Origin: Clostridium swellfunianum | GTDB lineage: Bacteria; Bacillota; Clostridia; Clostridiales; Clostridiaceae | Direction of reading: 5' to 3' | Assembly (NCBI RefSeq): GCF_023656515.1 | Contig: NZ_JAMOFV010000006.1 | Coordinates: 934,336-998,335, forward strand | Length of the DNA stretch: 64,000 bases | Shown: in pieces, positions 16,281-26,297 of the stretch | How the letters are laid out: every line of letters starts with the position of its first letter | Numbering within the stretch: the stretch's first letter is position 1 | Translations under genes and position numbers: made by a program | Notes under the pieces: model-generated | What the model was told of the DNA's origin: nothing | Database searches by the model: none | The model's input: only the letters and a program-made list of their open reading frames with translations

Positions 16281-18138
16281 GAAATATGTTATAGGAATGA
16301 TATCAGGCAAGAATAAGTTCTTAAGAGGAAAGGGAATTAGCTTAAAGTTTAAAACTCAGCTTATCATATCTTTTATGGCAATGACTTTTTTAATTCTTGC
16401 TGTAGGTTCCGTATTGGTATATGTAAATGTTTTTGATATTATGAAAAAGCAAATGGAGGTAATTGTTGAGGAGCGTATAAACCAGGCTGAATATAATATA
16501 TCTTTTTTAGACAATGAAGTTAATAGAGTTATTAATTTAATTTCATCAGATATTAATATTCAGAACATGTTGAATTACGATAACTTAAATGATTACTTAA
16601 AAGTTCAAACTGCAAAATCTGTTGTAGAAAGGCTGGAAGCTTACATAGATAACAATAGAGCAATTCATTCTATATATGTATTTGGTGAAAATGGGGTAAT
16701 TTTTGCATCCACTAGAAGTAGATTTGACTATTATAGAGTTAACCCATCAAATTGTTTTTTTTATTCTTCGGATATATACAAAAGCATAAAAGAAAACCCT
16801 ATAAGTACTATTTGGAATGGAAGCTTTATTGCAGGAGACTTTGATATTCAAAGATATGGATACACAGGAGCTAACCAGCGTTTAATTACAGCATCAAGAA
16901 GTTTAAAGGACTCTGTACAAGTTGTGGTTGGATCTATTGTTATAAATCTTTATGAATCAAATTTCACAAGCATGTATAACAACCTTAATAATCAATCTGG
17001 AATTAATATGTACATTACTGATGACAAGGGAATAATTGTCTCAAGCGCAGACAAGTCTTCTCTTAAAACAGAGAGCGTGATATTTGATGACATAAAAAAT
17101 AAAAAAGTAAATAGCAGCTTTGTTTATGATGCAAAAGACGATAAAAGACATGTGGTTAATGGAAACGTTATAATGAAGGATTGGCATCTTGTGGCAGAAA
17201 TACCTTACAATATATATTATAGTGATATTCGATTATTACGATTAACTATTATTATAGTCAATGTATTAAGTGTAATTGCCTCCTTTATTATTTCAGGTTA
17301 TTGGATTTATAGAATAACTAATCCCTTGAATCATTTAGTAAGTGCCATGAAGAAAATGCAGGGTGGAGATTTAAATACAACTCTTGATTTAAATGTGAAT
17401 AACGAACTAGATTATGTAGGAAGACAATTTAATAAGATGTCACAAAGCATAAATGGACTTGTATATGAAGTAAAGGTTATTGAAGAAAAGAAGAGAAGGT
17501 ATGAAATCGAAGCCTTGCAAGCCCAAATAAATCCGCATTTTTTATATAATTCTTTAAATACTATTAAGTGGATGGCTTATGGAGCAAATGCGACAAATGT
17601 TGCAGATGCTATTACTGTTCTTGGTAATATGCTAAGGCCAATATTTAAAAAAAACAATCCTCTTTGCACAATTTCCGAAGAAACCTTATATATAGAAAAT
17701 TATGTAAGGGTTATGAATTACAGGTATGGTGAAGTACTAAAGCTGGAAATAAGGATAAGTGAGGAATTTAATAACTTTAAAATAATAAAGTTTGTGCTTC
17801 AACCTATAGTTGAAAATAGCATTTTGCATGGATTAGAGGAAAAACGTCCTGAAATTAGGATTGTTATTAGTGCTGAAAGTTCAGGACAGGATATTTTAGT
17901 AAAAGTTAAGGATAATGGTGAAGGAATGAAAAAGGACATTATAGAAAATATTCAAAAGAAATTAAATGAAACTGAAACTCAAGAGGTCATAGAAGATAAA
18001 GAAGAAGAAAAAAGTATTGGCCTTGTAAATGTAAATAAAAGAATAAAATTATTTTTTGGATATGAGTATGGAATGCACTTGGATAGTATAGAAGGAAAAG
18101 GCACAACAGTAAGCTTGAAGATACCAAAACTTAATTAA
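16273..18138 (+). CDS. YesM-type sensor histidine kinase
   Basis: A 621-residue membrane kinase with two membrane segments (about 33-53 and 317-345) flanking an extracellular sensor domain of the Cache type. A HAMP linker, the His_kinase (PF06580) phospho-acceptor motif (QAQINPHFLYNSLNTIKW) and an ATPase domain (VENSILHGLEE, VKDNGEGM, SIGLVNVNKRI) follow. This is the YesM/LytS-like architecture. It overlaps the response-regulator gene by 8 bases, so the two are translated together. It probably senses an extracellular oligosaccharide, perhaps through the lipoprotein at 20311. Confidence 0.93.
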   Translation: MFRKYVIGMISGKNKFLRGKGISLKFKTQLIISFMAMTFLILAVGSVLVYVNVFDIMKKQMEVIVEERINQAEYNISFLDNEVNRVINLISSDINIQNMLNYDNLNDYLKVQTAKSVVERLEAYIDNNRAIHSIYVFGENGVIFASTRSRFDYYRVNPSNCFFYSSDIYKSIKENPISTIWNGSFIAGDFDIQRYGYTGANQRLITASRSLKDSVQVVVGSIVINLYESNFTSMYNNLNNQSGINMYITDDKGIIVSSADKSSLKTESVIFDDIKNKKVNSSFVYDAKDDKRHVVNGNVIMKDWHLVAEIPYNIYYSDIRLLRLTIIIVNVLSVIASFIISGYWIYRITNPLNHLVSAMKKMQGGDLNTTLDLNVNNELDYVGRQFNKMSQSINGLVYEVKVIEEKKRRYEIEALQAQINPHFLYNSLNTIKWMAYGANATNVADAITVLGNMLRPIFKKNNPLCTISEETLYIENYVRVMNYRYGEVLKLEIRISEEFNNFKIIKFVLQPIVENSILHGLEEKRPEIRIVISAESSGQDILVKVKDNGEGMKKDIIENIQKKLNETETQEVIEDKEEEKSIGLVNVNKRIKLFFGYEYGMHLDSIEGKGTTVSLKIPKLN

Positions 18139-18155
18139 AGATTTTATTTTCCTAG

Positions 18156-18196
18156 AAAGGTATAGAGGTTGTATTTAATACAGCACCTATACCTTT
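18156..18196 (+). terminator. terminator after the YesN/YesM operon
   Basis: An imperfect 20-base stem (AAAGGTATAG... / ...CTATACCTTT) with the 3' arm ending in TTTT. Confidence 0.6.
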
Positions 18197-18220
18197 TGTA
18201 ATGTCTTAAATGCTTGAAAA

Positions 18221-18354
18221 TTAATAATTCGTAAAATAATGCAATAATAATATCTAGTTTTTTGACTGCGATGCAAAGCTAGTATAATAGTGCAAAAATT
18301 CGTAGAATCATTTATATATTAAAAAAAAGAAAGATAGTATCATATGAGTATGAA
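18221..18354 (+). promoter_or_regulatory. regulated promoter, copy 2 of a matched pair
   Basis: TTAATAATTCGTAAAATA (18221-18238), TTTGAC (18261-18266), TATAAT (18283-18288; 16-base spacer), AATTCGTAGA (18297-18306) and the same 25-base leader box (18330-18354) as at 9812-9836, with the same spacings. It drives the ABC importer genes. The better -35 here may give a higher basal level than copy 1. Confidence 0.75.
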
Positions 18355-18374
18355 GAGGAGAGGAGGTTCTTAAG

Positions 18375-19319
18375 TTGAACATGCAAGTAGCAAAACACAA
18401 AAAAACAGGTTTGAGTAAATACAAAAAACAAAATAGATCTGGAAAGGCAACACTGTTGTTAATGGCGATACCGCCTCTATTGTTACTCATTACCTTTAGT
18501 TATCTTCCGTTGTTTGGATGGAGTTATGCATTTTTCGATTATATGCCTGGCATTAAATTAAATGCTGAGACTTTTGCAGGATTAAAATATATAAAGATGG
18601 CAGTTACAGAACTACAAATTAGGAGTGTCTTAGTAAATACCCTGTCAATCAGTTTATTAAACTTACTATTTAGCTTTTTTCCAGTTATATTAGCAGTGAT
18701 GATTTCCGAACTAAAGAGTAAACGCTTGCAAAAACTAATTCAAACTACCACAACTTTACCAAACTTTATAAGCTGGATATTAGTCTACGCTTTCCTATAT
18801 GCCATATTTTCAAATGAAGGTATGCTTAATTCCTTAGTAAAAATGATAAATCCAAATTCACAGGGAGTAAATATCCTAGCTAATGCTGATCATGCGTGGA
18901 TAATACAAGCACTTATTGTAGTTTGGAAAACAGCAGGATGGAACACTATTATATACTTAGCAGCTATAACAGGAATAGATCAGGAGTTATATGAGGCAGC
19001 CACAGTGGATGGAGCTAATAGATTTCATAAGATTATTTACATTACATTGCCGGGTATATCAGAGACCTTCCTAGTATTATTGCTTTTACAAGCAAGTAAT
19101 ATACTATCAAATGGATTTGATCAGTTTTTCGTATTTAATAATCCTATAGTAGCAAATAAGCTAGATGTGCTTGACTTCTATGTATATAGGTCAGGAATAC
19201 AGAATGCTCAGTATTCTTTTGCAACAGCAGTAGGCATGTTTAAGAGCGCCATCAGTATCACAATTTTGTTTATATGCAACTTTGTCGCAAAAAAAATAAG
19301 AGGAACAGCATTTATATAA
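18375..19319 (+). CDS. oligosaccharide ABC transporter permease, LplB type
   Basis: A 314-residue inner-membrane subunit with six predicted helices and the conserved EAA loop (YEAATVDGANRFHKIIYITLPGI) that docks the ATPase. It belongs to the LplB/YteP group of carbohydrate uptake permeases. The start is taken as TTG at 18375, eight bases after AGGAGG; ATG 18381 is possible. It forms a heterodimer with the next gene product. No ATPase gene is nearby, so a shared MsmX-type ATPase elsewhere is expected. Confidence 0.93.
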   Translation: MNMQVAKHKKTGLSKYKKQNRSGKATLLLMAIPPLLLLITFSYLPLFGWSYAFFDYMPGIKLNAETFAGLKYIKMAVTELQIRSVLVNTLSISLLNLLFSFFPVILAVMISELKSKRLQKLIQTTTTLPNFISWILVYAFLYAIFSNEGMLNSLVKMINPNSQGVNILANADHAWIIQALIVVWKTAGWNTIIYLAAITGIDQELYEAATVDGANRFHKIIYITLPGISETFLVLLLLQASNILSNGFDQFFVFNNPIVANKLDVLDFYVYRSGIQNAQYSFATAVGMFKSAISITILFICNFVAKKIRGTAFI

Positions 19320-19343
19320 ATTTGGAAAGGAGGACTTTTGCAA

Positions 19344-20234
19344 ATGAATAGAAGAAAAATACGTATTGGAGATATGACTTTTGACGTTATTAACACAATA
19401 ATATTAATACTTTTTATGCTCATCTGCATATATCCTTTTTATTACGTTTTTATATTTTCAATAAGCAATCCAGATAAAACAGCTCGCGGTATATATCTTC
19501 TACCTGCTGGATTTAAACTTGATTCTTATTCCCAAATTTTCAACCTTAACGGAATTTTTTCAGCATTTATAGTTTCACTTGCTAGGACATTAATTGGTAC
19601 AACTATTACGCTAGTGCTATCCAGTTTGTTTGCCTATGCAGTTTCAAAGAACGAACTACCTTATAGAAAAATTATCTACAGAATATGTGCTATGGCAATG
19701 TATTTAAATGCAGGGCTTATTCCTTGGTATATTACTATGAAAAACCTTGGACTAAAAAATAACTTTCTGCTTTATATACTACCTTACGCCGTTAATGCCT
19801 ACTATATAATACTTTTAAAAACCTTTTTCGAGCAATTGCCGGCTTCATTAGAAGAGTCCGCTATGATAGATGGAGCAGGCTACTTTACAGTATTCTGGAA
19901 GATTATTCTTCCTTTAAGCAAACCGATATTAGCAACTATTGTGGTATTTGCGTCAGTAGGCCAGTGGAACACCTGGCATGATAATTTTTTCCTTGTAGCT
20001 AGCAAAAATCTGCAGACACTGCAGCTTATTCTGTACAATTATTTGAATCAGGCCCAGAGTATTGCAGCATCAGCTAACGTCGGCAATGTTAATGTATCAG
20101 CCTTAAAAAATTTATCGCCGGAATCAATAAGAATGACAATAACTGTTGTTGTAACACTTCCAATATTGCTTGTTTATCCTTTTATGCAAAAGTATTTTGT
20201 AAAAGGAATAATGATGGGGGCTGTGAAAGGGTAG
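19344..20234 (+). CDS. oligosaccharide ABC transporter permease, LplC/YtcP type
   Basis: A 296-residue permease partner with six predicted helices and the EAA loop (LEESAMIDGAGYFTVFWKIILPLSKP). ATG 19344 is preferred, ten bases after AAGGAGG; TTG 19338 is closer than usual. It is carbohydrate-uptake permease family 1 (YtcP/LplC). It is co-transcribed with the preceding permease and the binding lipoprotein. Confidence 0.92.
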   Translation: MNRRKIRIGDMTFDVINTIILILFMLICIYPFYYVFIFSISNPDKTARGIYLLPAGFKLDSYSQIFNLNGIFSAFIVSLARTLIGTTITLVLSSLFAYAVSKNELPYRKIIYRICAMAMYLNAGLIPWYITMKNLGLKNNFLLYILPYAVNAYYIILLKTFFEQLPASLEESAMIDGAGYFTVFWKIILPLSKPILATIVVFASVGQWNTWHDNFFLVASKNLQTLQLILYNYLNQAQSIAASANVGNVNVSALKNLSPESIRMTITVVVTLPILLVYPFMQKYFVKGIMMGAVKG

Positions 20235-20310
20235 ATGTTACCATTTTAAAGTCTATACTAATTATATTAATATAGAAGTAACTAAATATTATTTTAGGGG
20301 GAGCATGCAA

Positions 20311-22050
20311 ATGTTATGTAAAAAGATTCTATCAAGAGTATTAGCATTAGGTTTGGTTATAAGTATCTTTACAACAGCTTCTGGATGTAACAAAAGTCAA
20401 CCAGCTAATGAAAACTCACAAGGTGAAAAATCTAAAAAGCCAGTTACAATAGACTGGTATTTCGAAGATGCTTTTACTGCTTCATCAGCAAATGATGTTG
20501 CGAAAGAAATTGAGAAGCAAACAGGAGTTAAGATCAATGTAATAGCTGGAAGTCCTGATAAGTCTAAAGTAATGCTTGCAGGCGGCGACGTTTATGACTT
20601 AAACTTTGTTACTAATGATAATATCCCAACAGTATTGACTAATAAGTTAGCTTTACCTATTGATGATTTGCTAAAGAGCAATGGACAAAATATTTTAAAA
20701 TATCATGCAAAACCATTAGCAATCTATAAAAAATATAAAAGCGGAGGAGATGGAAAACAGTACTTTCTTCCAGTACTCAATGGTAATCCGACAGGCGGAA
20801 AGGTTCAAGACTTCCAGCCAAATTTAACCTCATTCTATACAAGATGGGATTATTACAAAGAAGCAGGAGCTCCTGAAATAAAGACGCTAGATGAGTTTAT
20901 AAATGTACTTGCTAAAATGCAGAAGGCTCATCCAACAACTAAAGACGGAAAACCTGTTTATGGAATTTCAGGATGGCAGGATTGGGGCCTTTGGAATTTT
21001 GCTACTCAATTCGCTTATCCAAATGGTATGAAAGACATGAATGTAATGTATAACCAAACTCCAGATGATAATTTAGAAGCATCTTTCACTGATAAGAATA
21101 GCTTATTCTGGAGAGCTGCAGAATTCTATTATAAGGCTAATAAAGCAGGCATACTTGACCCGGACTTCTTTATAAATAAATATGATAACTATATGGCGAA
21201 GGCTAAAGCAGGTCAGTTCTTAACTGTTCCAGCATTCTGGCAGCCAGATGAAATTTACACAGGTGTAGTAGGAAACTCAGCAAATCCAGATGCTAAGCTA
21301 GCATCTTATATAGGTATTCCAATTCCGGGTGATTTTGGTTACAACAATACTTATGTTAATGAAAGTTACATTGGAACTAATGGAGTTTTCCAATTATTCA
21401 TAGGTAAGGACTGCAAGGTTCCTGATAGAGTAATGGACCTTCTAAACTACACTTTCTCACCTGAGGGGTCAAGAACTATATTTAGCGGAGTAAAAGGAAC
21501 TCAGTGGGATATAGTAGATGGCAAGTCAGTTGTTAAGCCAGAAACATTAGAAGCTCAAAAGAATGATAAAAACTTCCTTAACAATACTGGAATAAATGCA
21601 TATCAAAAACTTTCAGGCTTCTTACCACAATCAGTAAGTGAAATTGATAAGTCTCCAATGGATTTATTTACTTACGGTAAAGCAGCATATGCAAGCAGAA
21701 ATAATGCTGGATATAAAGATTACAGCGACAAATATGGAGTTTCAGTACCTGGTGAGTTATTCACTAAGCTTGAAAAAGAAGGAAAATTAAAAGCTCCATC
21801 ATATACTCCTGAAATGAAAACTGTTATGCCTGTAATACCAAATGATATTAAGAAAATAACAGCTGACATAGAGGACTATGTGAAGAAAAATGTTTCAAAA
21901 GTAGTATTAGCTAAGAGTGATGCAGAATTTGCTTCAACTAAGGACAGCATGATAGCTGATATTAAGAAAATGGGTTCAGCCACTGCAGATAAGTGGTGGA
22001 CAGAAAATTGGAATAAGGTAAAGGGCGAACTCAAAGAAATATTAAAGTAA
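20311..22050 (+). CDS. sugar-binding lipoprotein of the ABC importer
   Basis: A 579-residue extracellular solute-binding protein of the large LplA/YtcQ type. The signal peptide ends in a lipobox (TTASGC), so it would be lipid-anchored outside the cell. ATG 20311 lies eight bases after AGGGGGAG; ATG 20305 is too close. The C-terminal part is aromatic-rich, typical of oligosaccharide binders. It is last in the importer operon and is followed by a strong terminator, beyond which the GH106-like gene begins. Confidence 0.93.
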   Translation: MLCKKILSRVLALGLVISIFTTASGCNKSQPANENSQGEKSKKPVTIDWYFEDAFTASSANDVAKEIEKQTGVKINVIAGSPDKSKVMLAGGDVYDLNFVTNDNIPTVLTNKLALPIDDLLKSNGQNILKYHAKPLAIYKKYKSGGDGKQYFLPVLNGNPTGGKVQDFQPNLTSFYTRWDYYKEAGAPEIKTLDEFINVLAKMQKAHPTTKDGKPVYGISGWQDWGLWNFATQFAYPNGMKDMNVMYNQTPDDNLEASFTDKNSLFWRAAEFYYKANKAGILDPDFFINKYDNYMAKAKAGQFLTVPAFWQPDEIYTGVVGNSANPDAKLASYIGIPIPGDFGYNNTYVNESYIGTNGVFQLFIGKDCKVPDRVMDLLNYTFSPEGSRTIFSGVKGTQWDIVDGKSVVKPETLEAQKNDKNFLNNTGINAYQKLSGFLPQSVSEIDKSPMDLFTYGKAAYASRNNAGYKDYSDKYGVSVPGELFTKLEKEGKLKAPSYTPEMKTVMPVIPNDIKKITADIEDYVKKNVSKVVLAKSDAEFASTKDSMIADIKKMGSATADKWWTENWNKVKGELKEILK

Positions 22051-22077
22051 TACAAAAATATAAAATAGTTCTTTTAA

Positions 22078-22126
22078 AAAAGGAGTTGTCTTAAAGTTAA
22101 AATTAAAGACAGCTCCTTTGTATTTT
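22078..22126 (+). terminator. terminator after the binding-lipoprotein gene
   Basis: Stem AAAGGAGTTGTCTT / AAAGACAGCTCCTTT (22078-22092 / 22105-22119) followed by GTATTTTT. No new promoter is obvious before the next gene at 22145, so the hairpin may act as an attenuator. Confidence 0.75.
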
Positions 22127-22144
22127 TAATAATGAGGTGAATTT

Positions 22145-25100
22145 ATGCTTTATCCTAGAAATAAAGAGAAAAAACTATGTACAGAACTTTTCAGTAATCC
22201 CACCTCAGAGTACAGAGGGACTCCTTTCTGGGCTTGGAATTGCAAGATAGATAAAGAACTGCTGTTAAAAGAAATTGACCAGCTTAAGGAAATGGGAATG
22301 GGAGGTTTTCATATTCATTGCCGTACCGGTATGGCTATAGAGTATTTAAGTGATGAATTTATGAAGCTTGTAGAAGAGTGTAATGATAAAGCTAAAGAAA
22401 ATAAAATGCTCTGCTGGCTATATGATGAGGATAGATGGCCTTCAGGATCAGCTGGCGGGTTAGTTACAAAGGAAAAGAAATATATATCTAGATTTCTTGT
22501 ATTTACACCAAAACCTTATGAAGGGGAAGATCTAGCTGCAAGTGAGTATACTTCATCAGCAAGACCACAGAGAAGTAGCGATAGGAAGATGCTTGCAAGG
22601 TATGAAGTAATACTAGATAATGGGCGCCTGGCAAGCTATAAGAGATTAAAAGATAATGAATCAACTTCTATAGGGGCTAAGGTTTGGTTGGCCTATCTTG
22701 AAACCGCTGGTATTAATCCTTGGTTTAATAACCAAGCCTATGTAAATACATTAGATCCGAAAGCAATTAATAAATTTATAGAAGTAACTCACGAAAGATA
22801 CTATAGTAAATTTGGAGACGACTTCGGAAAGTCAATACCAGCAATATTTACAGACGAGCCTCAATTTTGTCATAAGGAAAATCTAGGTTATGCTGAAGAA
22901 GAAAAGGAGATAATATTGCCCTTCACAGATGATTTTGATGAAACTTATAAAAAAGCTTATGGAAATAGTATTCTTGATTATCTTCCAGAGATTTTTTGGG
23001 AGCTTTCAGAGGGTAAAATATCTAAGGTAAGATATCTATATCATGACCATTTAAGCGAAAGATTCTCTTCAGCTTTTGCAGATACTGTAGGTAATTGGTG
23101 CAAAGCTCATAGAATAATGCTTACTGGCCATATGATGGAGGAGCCAACTCTTAATTCTCAAACGAGAGCCTTAGGAGAAGCAATGCGTTCCTATCGTTCT
23201 TTTCAGCTTCCAGGTATAGACATGTTATGTGATGATAGAGAATATTCAACTGCAAAACAGGCTCAAAGTGCAGCTCATCAATTTGGATGCCCTGGGGTTT
23301 TAAGCGAGATTTATGGAGTAACAAACTGGGATTTTGATTTTAGAGGACATAAATTGGCAGGGGACTGGCAGGCAGCATTAGGGGTCACAACACGTGTCCA
23401 CCACCTGAGTTGGGTATCCATGGAGGGAGAAGCTAAGAGAGATTATCCTGCAAGTATTGGTTATCAGTCTCCCTGGTATAAGGAATATTCATTGATAGAG
23501 AATTACTTTAGCCGTTTAAACACAGTTATGACAAGAGGTAAAGCTCGTGTTAAGGTTGGAGTTATACACCCAATAGAGTCATACTGGATACACTTCGGTC
23601 CAGAAGAGCAGACAGCAGTAATACGTGAGGAGATGCAGAATAACTTTGAAAATATTATTGAATGGTTATTATTTGGACTTATTGATTTTGATTTTATTGC
23701 TGAATCTCTGTTTCCTGATCAAACTTCATTAGAAGCAGCTACACCTGTAAAGGTTGGGAAAATGAATTATGATGTTGTATTAGTGCCTAATTGTGAGACT
23801 CTGCGTTCAACTACTGTAGAAAGATTGGAGGCTTTCTCGGAGGCAGGAGGTAAAATCATATTTATTGGTGAGATTCCAACATTGGTAGATGCTGTAAAGT
23901 CCAATAGAGTTAAAGAACTGGCTCATAAGTGTTCAAATATTCCTTTTACAAAGAACAGGATATTAAAAGCGCTTGAAGGCTATAGAGAGATAGATATAAG
24001 GAAAGAAGATGGATCAGCTTCGGATAACTTATTTTATCAAATGAGAGAGGATGAAGGCAGGAGATGGCTATTTATTTGTCATGTTAAAAAGATGAATAAT
24101 CCCGATATAGCATCTATGGAAAAGATTAACATTAAAGTTAACGGAAAATGGAATATACAAGTATATAATGCTATGAACGGAGAGGTTTATCCTTATCCTG
24201 CTCTAATCAAGGGTGATGAAACTTGGATTAAACATGAATTTTCACAGCATGACAGTCTATTGCTTTGTCTTGAAGAAGGAGAACCTATAAAAGAAAACTC
24301 ATTAAGAGATGAAAATAAACAGCACATCAATGAGTTACATTTAAAGGACCTTGTACCAGTATCACTTTCCGAACCAAATTGTCTTTTACTTGATATGGCG
24401 GAATACTCTTTTGATGGAGGAGAGTGGAATGAAAGAGAGGAACTACTACGAATTGATAATAAGTTTAGAGAAAAGTTAGGATATCCACTAAGGATGGAGG
24501 CGTTTGCACAGCCTTGGGTTAATCCTGAAGAAGAAAAACTTGAACATAAGCTTAGCCTAAAATTCACTATTGAATCAGAGATAGCAGTAAAAAATCCTTA
24601 TTTAGCTATAGAAAATGCAGAGGCTGCAGAAATAATAATAAATGGAAGTAAAATGGAAAAACTCATAGAAGGCTGGTACGTTGATGAGTGTATTAAAAAA
24701 ATAAAACTTCCAAGTTTACAAGAAGGTAAATCAGAAATAATTTTAAATATCCCTTTTAATTCAAAGACAAATGTGGAATGGTGTTATCTGCTTGGAGACT
24801 TTGGAGTAGAGGTAAAGGGAAGCAGGGCAAAAATAATAAAACCTGTAGAAATATTAGCCTTTGGGGATTGGACTAAGCAAGGACTGCCTTTTTATACTGG
24901 AAACGTAACCTATCACTGCTTAATTGAAAGTCAGGAAGGTGAATTAGTGCTTGAAGCTTCACAGTTTAGAAATCCACTTCTATCAGTATCTTTTGATGGA
25001 GTAGAAAAGGGTAAGATTGCTTTTGCTCCTTATACTTTAAGTCTGGGAAAGGTGAAGGAAGGAACTCATGTAATTGATATTACAGCCTTCGGAAATAGAG

Positions 25101-25249
25101 TTAATACTTTTGGTACAGTTCACAACTGCAATCACTCAACAACTTGGTTTGGTCCTAATGCATGGCGAACTGAGGGTACTAGCTGGGCATATGAATATCA
25201 GCTAAAGCCTATGGGAGTATTGATAGCACCTAGATGGAAATTATACTAA
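22145..25249 (+). CDS. GH106-like glycosyl hydrolase, probable alpha-L-rhamnosidase
   Basis: A 1034-residue cytoplasmic enzyme without a signal peptide. The N-terminal barrel has the family opening (PFWAWNCKIDKELLLKEIDQLKEMGMGG) and acidic barrel motifs (LYDEDRWPSG, IFTDEPQF, VLSEIYGVTNWDFD). A predicted amidotransferase-like domain (about 525-590) and beta-sandwich domains follow to the C-terminus. This matches the GH106 (PF17132) superfamily, whose known members are alpha-L-rhamnosidases. The adjacent rhaBAD genes support that activity. It could be a related subfamily with a different sugar preference. AATGAGGTG precedes the ATG. Confidence 0.8.
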   Translation: MLYPRNKEKKLCTELFSNPTSEYRGTPFWAWNCKIDKELLLKEIDQLKEMGMGGFHIHCRTGMAIEYLSDEFMKLVEECNDKAKENKMLCWLYDEDRWPSGSAGGLVTKEKKYISRFLVFTPKPYEGEDLAASEYTSSARPQRSSDRKMLARYEVILDNGRLASYKRLKDNESTSIGAKVWLAYLETAGINPWFNNQAYVNTLDPKAINKFIEVTHERYYSKFGDDFGKSIPAIFTDEPQFCHKENLGYAEEEKEIILPFTDDFDETYKKAYGNSILDYLPEIFWELSEGKISKVRYLYHDHLSERFSSAFADTVGNWCKAHRIMLTGHMMEEPTLNSQTRALGEAMRSYRSFQLPGIDMLCDDREYSTAKQAQSAAHQFGCPGVLSEIYGVTNWDFDFRGHKLAGDWQAALGVTTRVHHLSWVSMEGEAKRDYPASIGYQSPWYKEYSLIENYFSRLNTVMTRGKARVKVGVIHPIESYWIHFGPEEQTAVIREEMQNNFENIIEWLLFGLIDFDFIAESLFPDQTSLEAATPVKVGKMNYDVVLVPNCETLRSTTVERLEAFSEAGGKIIFIGEIPTLVDAVKSNRVKELAHKCSNIPFTKNRILKALEGYREIDIRKEDGSASDNLFYQMREDEGRRWLFICHVKKMNNPDIASMEKINIKVNGKWNIQVYNAMNGEVYPYPALIKGDETWIKHEFSQHDSLLLCLEEGEPIKENSLRDENKQHINELHLKDLVPVSLSEPNCLLLDMAEYSFDGGEWNEREELLRIDNKFREKLGYPLRMEAFAQPWVNPEEEKLEHKLSLKFTIESEIAVKNPYLAIENAEAAEIIINGSKMEKLIEGWYVDECIKKIKLPSLQEGKSEIILNIPFNSKTNVEWCYLLGDFGVEVKGSRAKIIKPVEILAFGDWTKQGLPFYTGNVTYHCLIESQEGELVLEASQFRNPLLSVSFDGVEKGKIAFAPYTLSLGKVKEGTHVIDITAFGNRVNTFGTVHNCNHSTTWFGPNAWRTEGTSWAYEYQLKPMGVLIAPRWKLY

Positions 25250-25315
25250 AATGAAAATAGATAGTAAGTCTTATTTTAAAGAGAAATAATTTGAATTATA
25301 TAACATAGGTGAAAG

Positions 25316-26278
25316 ATGAATAAAGATATTCTACAAAAGCTAAAGCATCTCACAAAGGAAGAGATTGGTATATTGCATGGTAAAAATCAAATTGATAAAG
25401 AATTATATATGAGCTCAAAGTCAACTATAGTAGATAGCAGAAAACTGTTAGACAGCGGTAAATTGATTGAAGTTAGAACTCATACAAGGTTTGTTCATTT
25501 TCCAATGCATACCCATAATTATGTAGAAGTTGTATACATGTGTGAGGGGAAAACAGAGCATATTATTAATGGAGACAAGGTTACCTTGAATAAAGGGGAA
25601 CTTTTATTTCTTAATCAAAATGCCACTCAGGAGATTTTACCTGCAGAGGGCAACGACGTTGCAGTAAATTTTATTATTCTTCCTGAATTTTTTGATCAAT
25701 CCTTAAAAATGATTGGTGAGGAGGAAAATATGGTAAGGCACTTTATTATAGGATGTCTTAGAAGTACGGACTATAATATTGGCTATCTTCATTTTAAGGT
25801 TGCAGATGTTCTGCCAATTCAAAACCTTGTGGAAAATCTCATTTGGACTCTCACTAATAATCAGCTGAATAAGCGCAGTATAAATCAACTTACAATGGGA
25901 CTAATGTTTTTGCAGTTAATGAACCATACAGATAAAGTGACAGTAGGCAGGAATCTTTTTGAGCAGGGACTTATCTTAACGGTATATAGATTTATAGAGG
26001 AACATTATAAGGATGGTGAATTATCAGCTCTTGCAGAGGCTTTGCATTTTGATTTATACTGGATCAGCAGGCAAATTAAGAAGCTTACGGGGAAAACTTA
26101 TACGGAGCTTGTTCAAACGAAACGGCTTATTCAGGCTGCATTTCTACTTAATAGCACAAACATGCCGGTATCCGATGTTGGCTATGCTGTAGGCTATGAC
26201 AATTTAAGTTACTTCCATCGTATTTTCAAAGCCAGGTATGGTGTTTCGCCAAAGCAATATAGAAAAGCAGAAAATTAA
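25316..26278 (+). CDS. AraC-family regulator with cupin domain
   Basis: A 320-residue protein with an N-terminal cupin (about 50-150; FVHFPMHTHNYVEVVYMCEG is metal-binding-like, with three histidines) and a C-terminal AraC helix-turn-helix domain (about 215-320; ALHFDLYWISRQIKKLTGK, VGYAVGYDNLSYFHRIFKARYGVSPKQYR). It sits directly before rhaB, the place taken by a RhaR/RhaS-like regulator. By position it probably controls the rhaBAD genes in response to L-rhamnose. Confidence 0.9.
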   Translation: MNKDILQKLKHLTKEEIGILHGKNQIDKELYMSSKSTIVDSRKLLDSGKLIEVRTHTRFVHFPMHTHNYVEVVYMCEGKTEHIINGDKVTLNKGELLFLNQNATQEILPAEGNDVAVNFIILPEFFDQSLKMIGEEENMVRHFIIGCLRSTDYNIGYLHFKVADVLPIQNLVENLIWTLTNNQLNKRSINQLTMGLMFLQLMNHTDKVTVGRNLFEQGLILTVYRFIEEHYKDGELSALAEALHFDLYWISRQIKKLTGKTYTELVQTKRLIQAAFLLNSTNMPVSDVGYAVGYDNLSYFHRIFKARYGVSPKQYRKAEN

Positions 26279-26297
26279 ATAAGCCAAATTTACAAAT

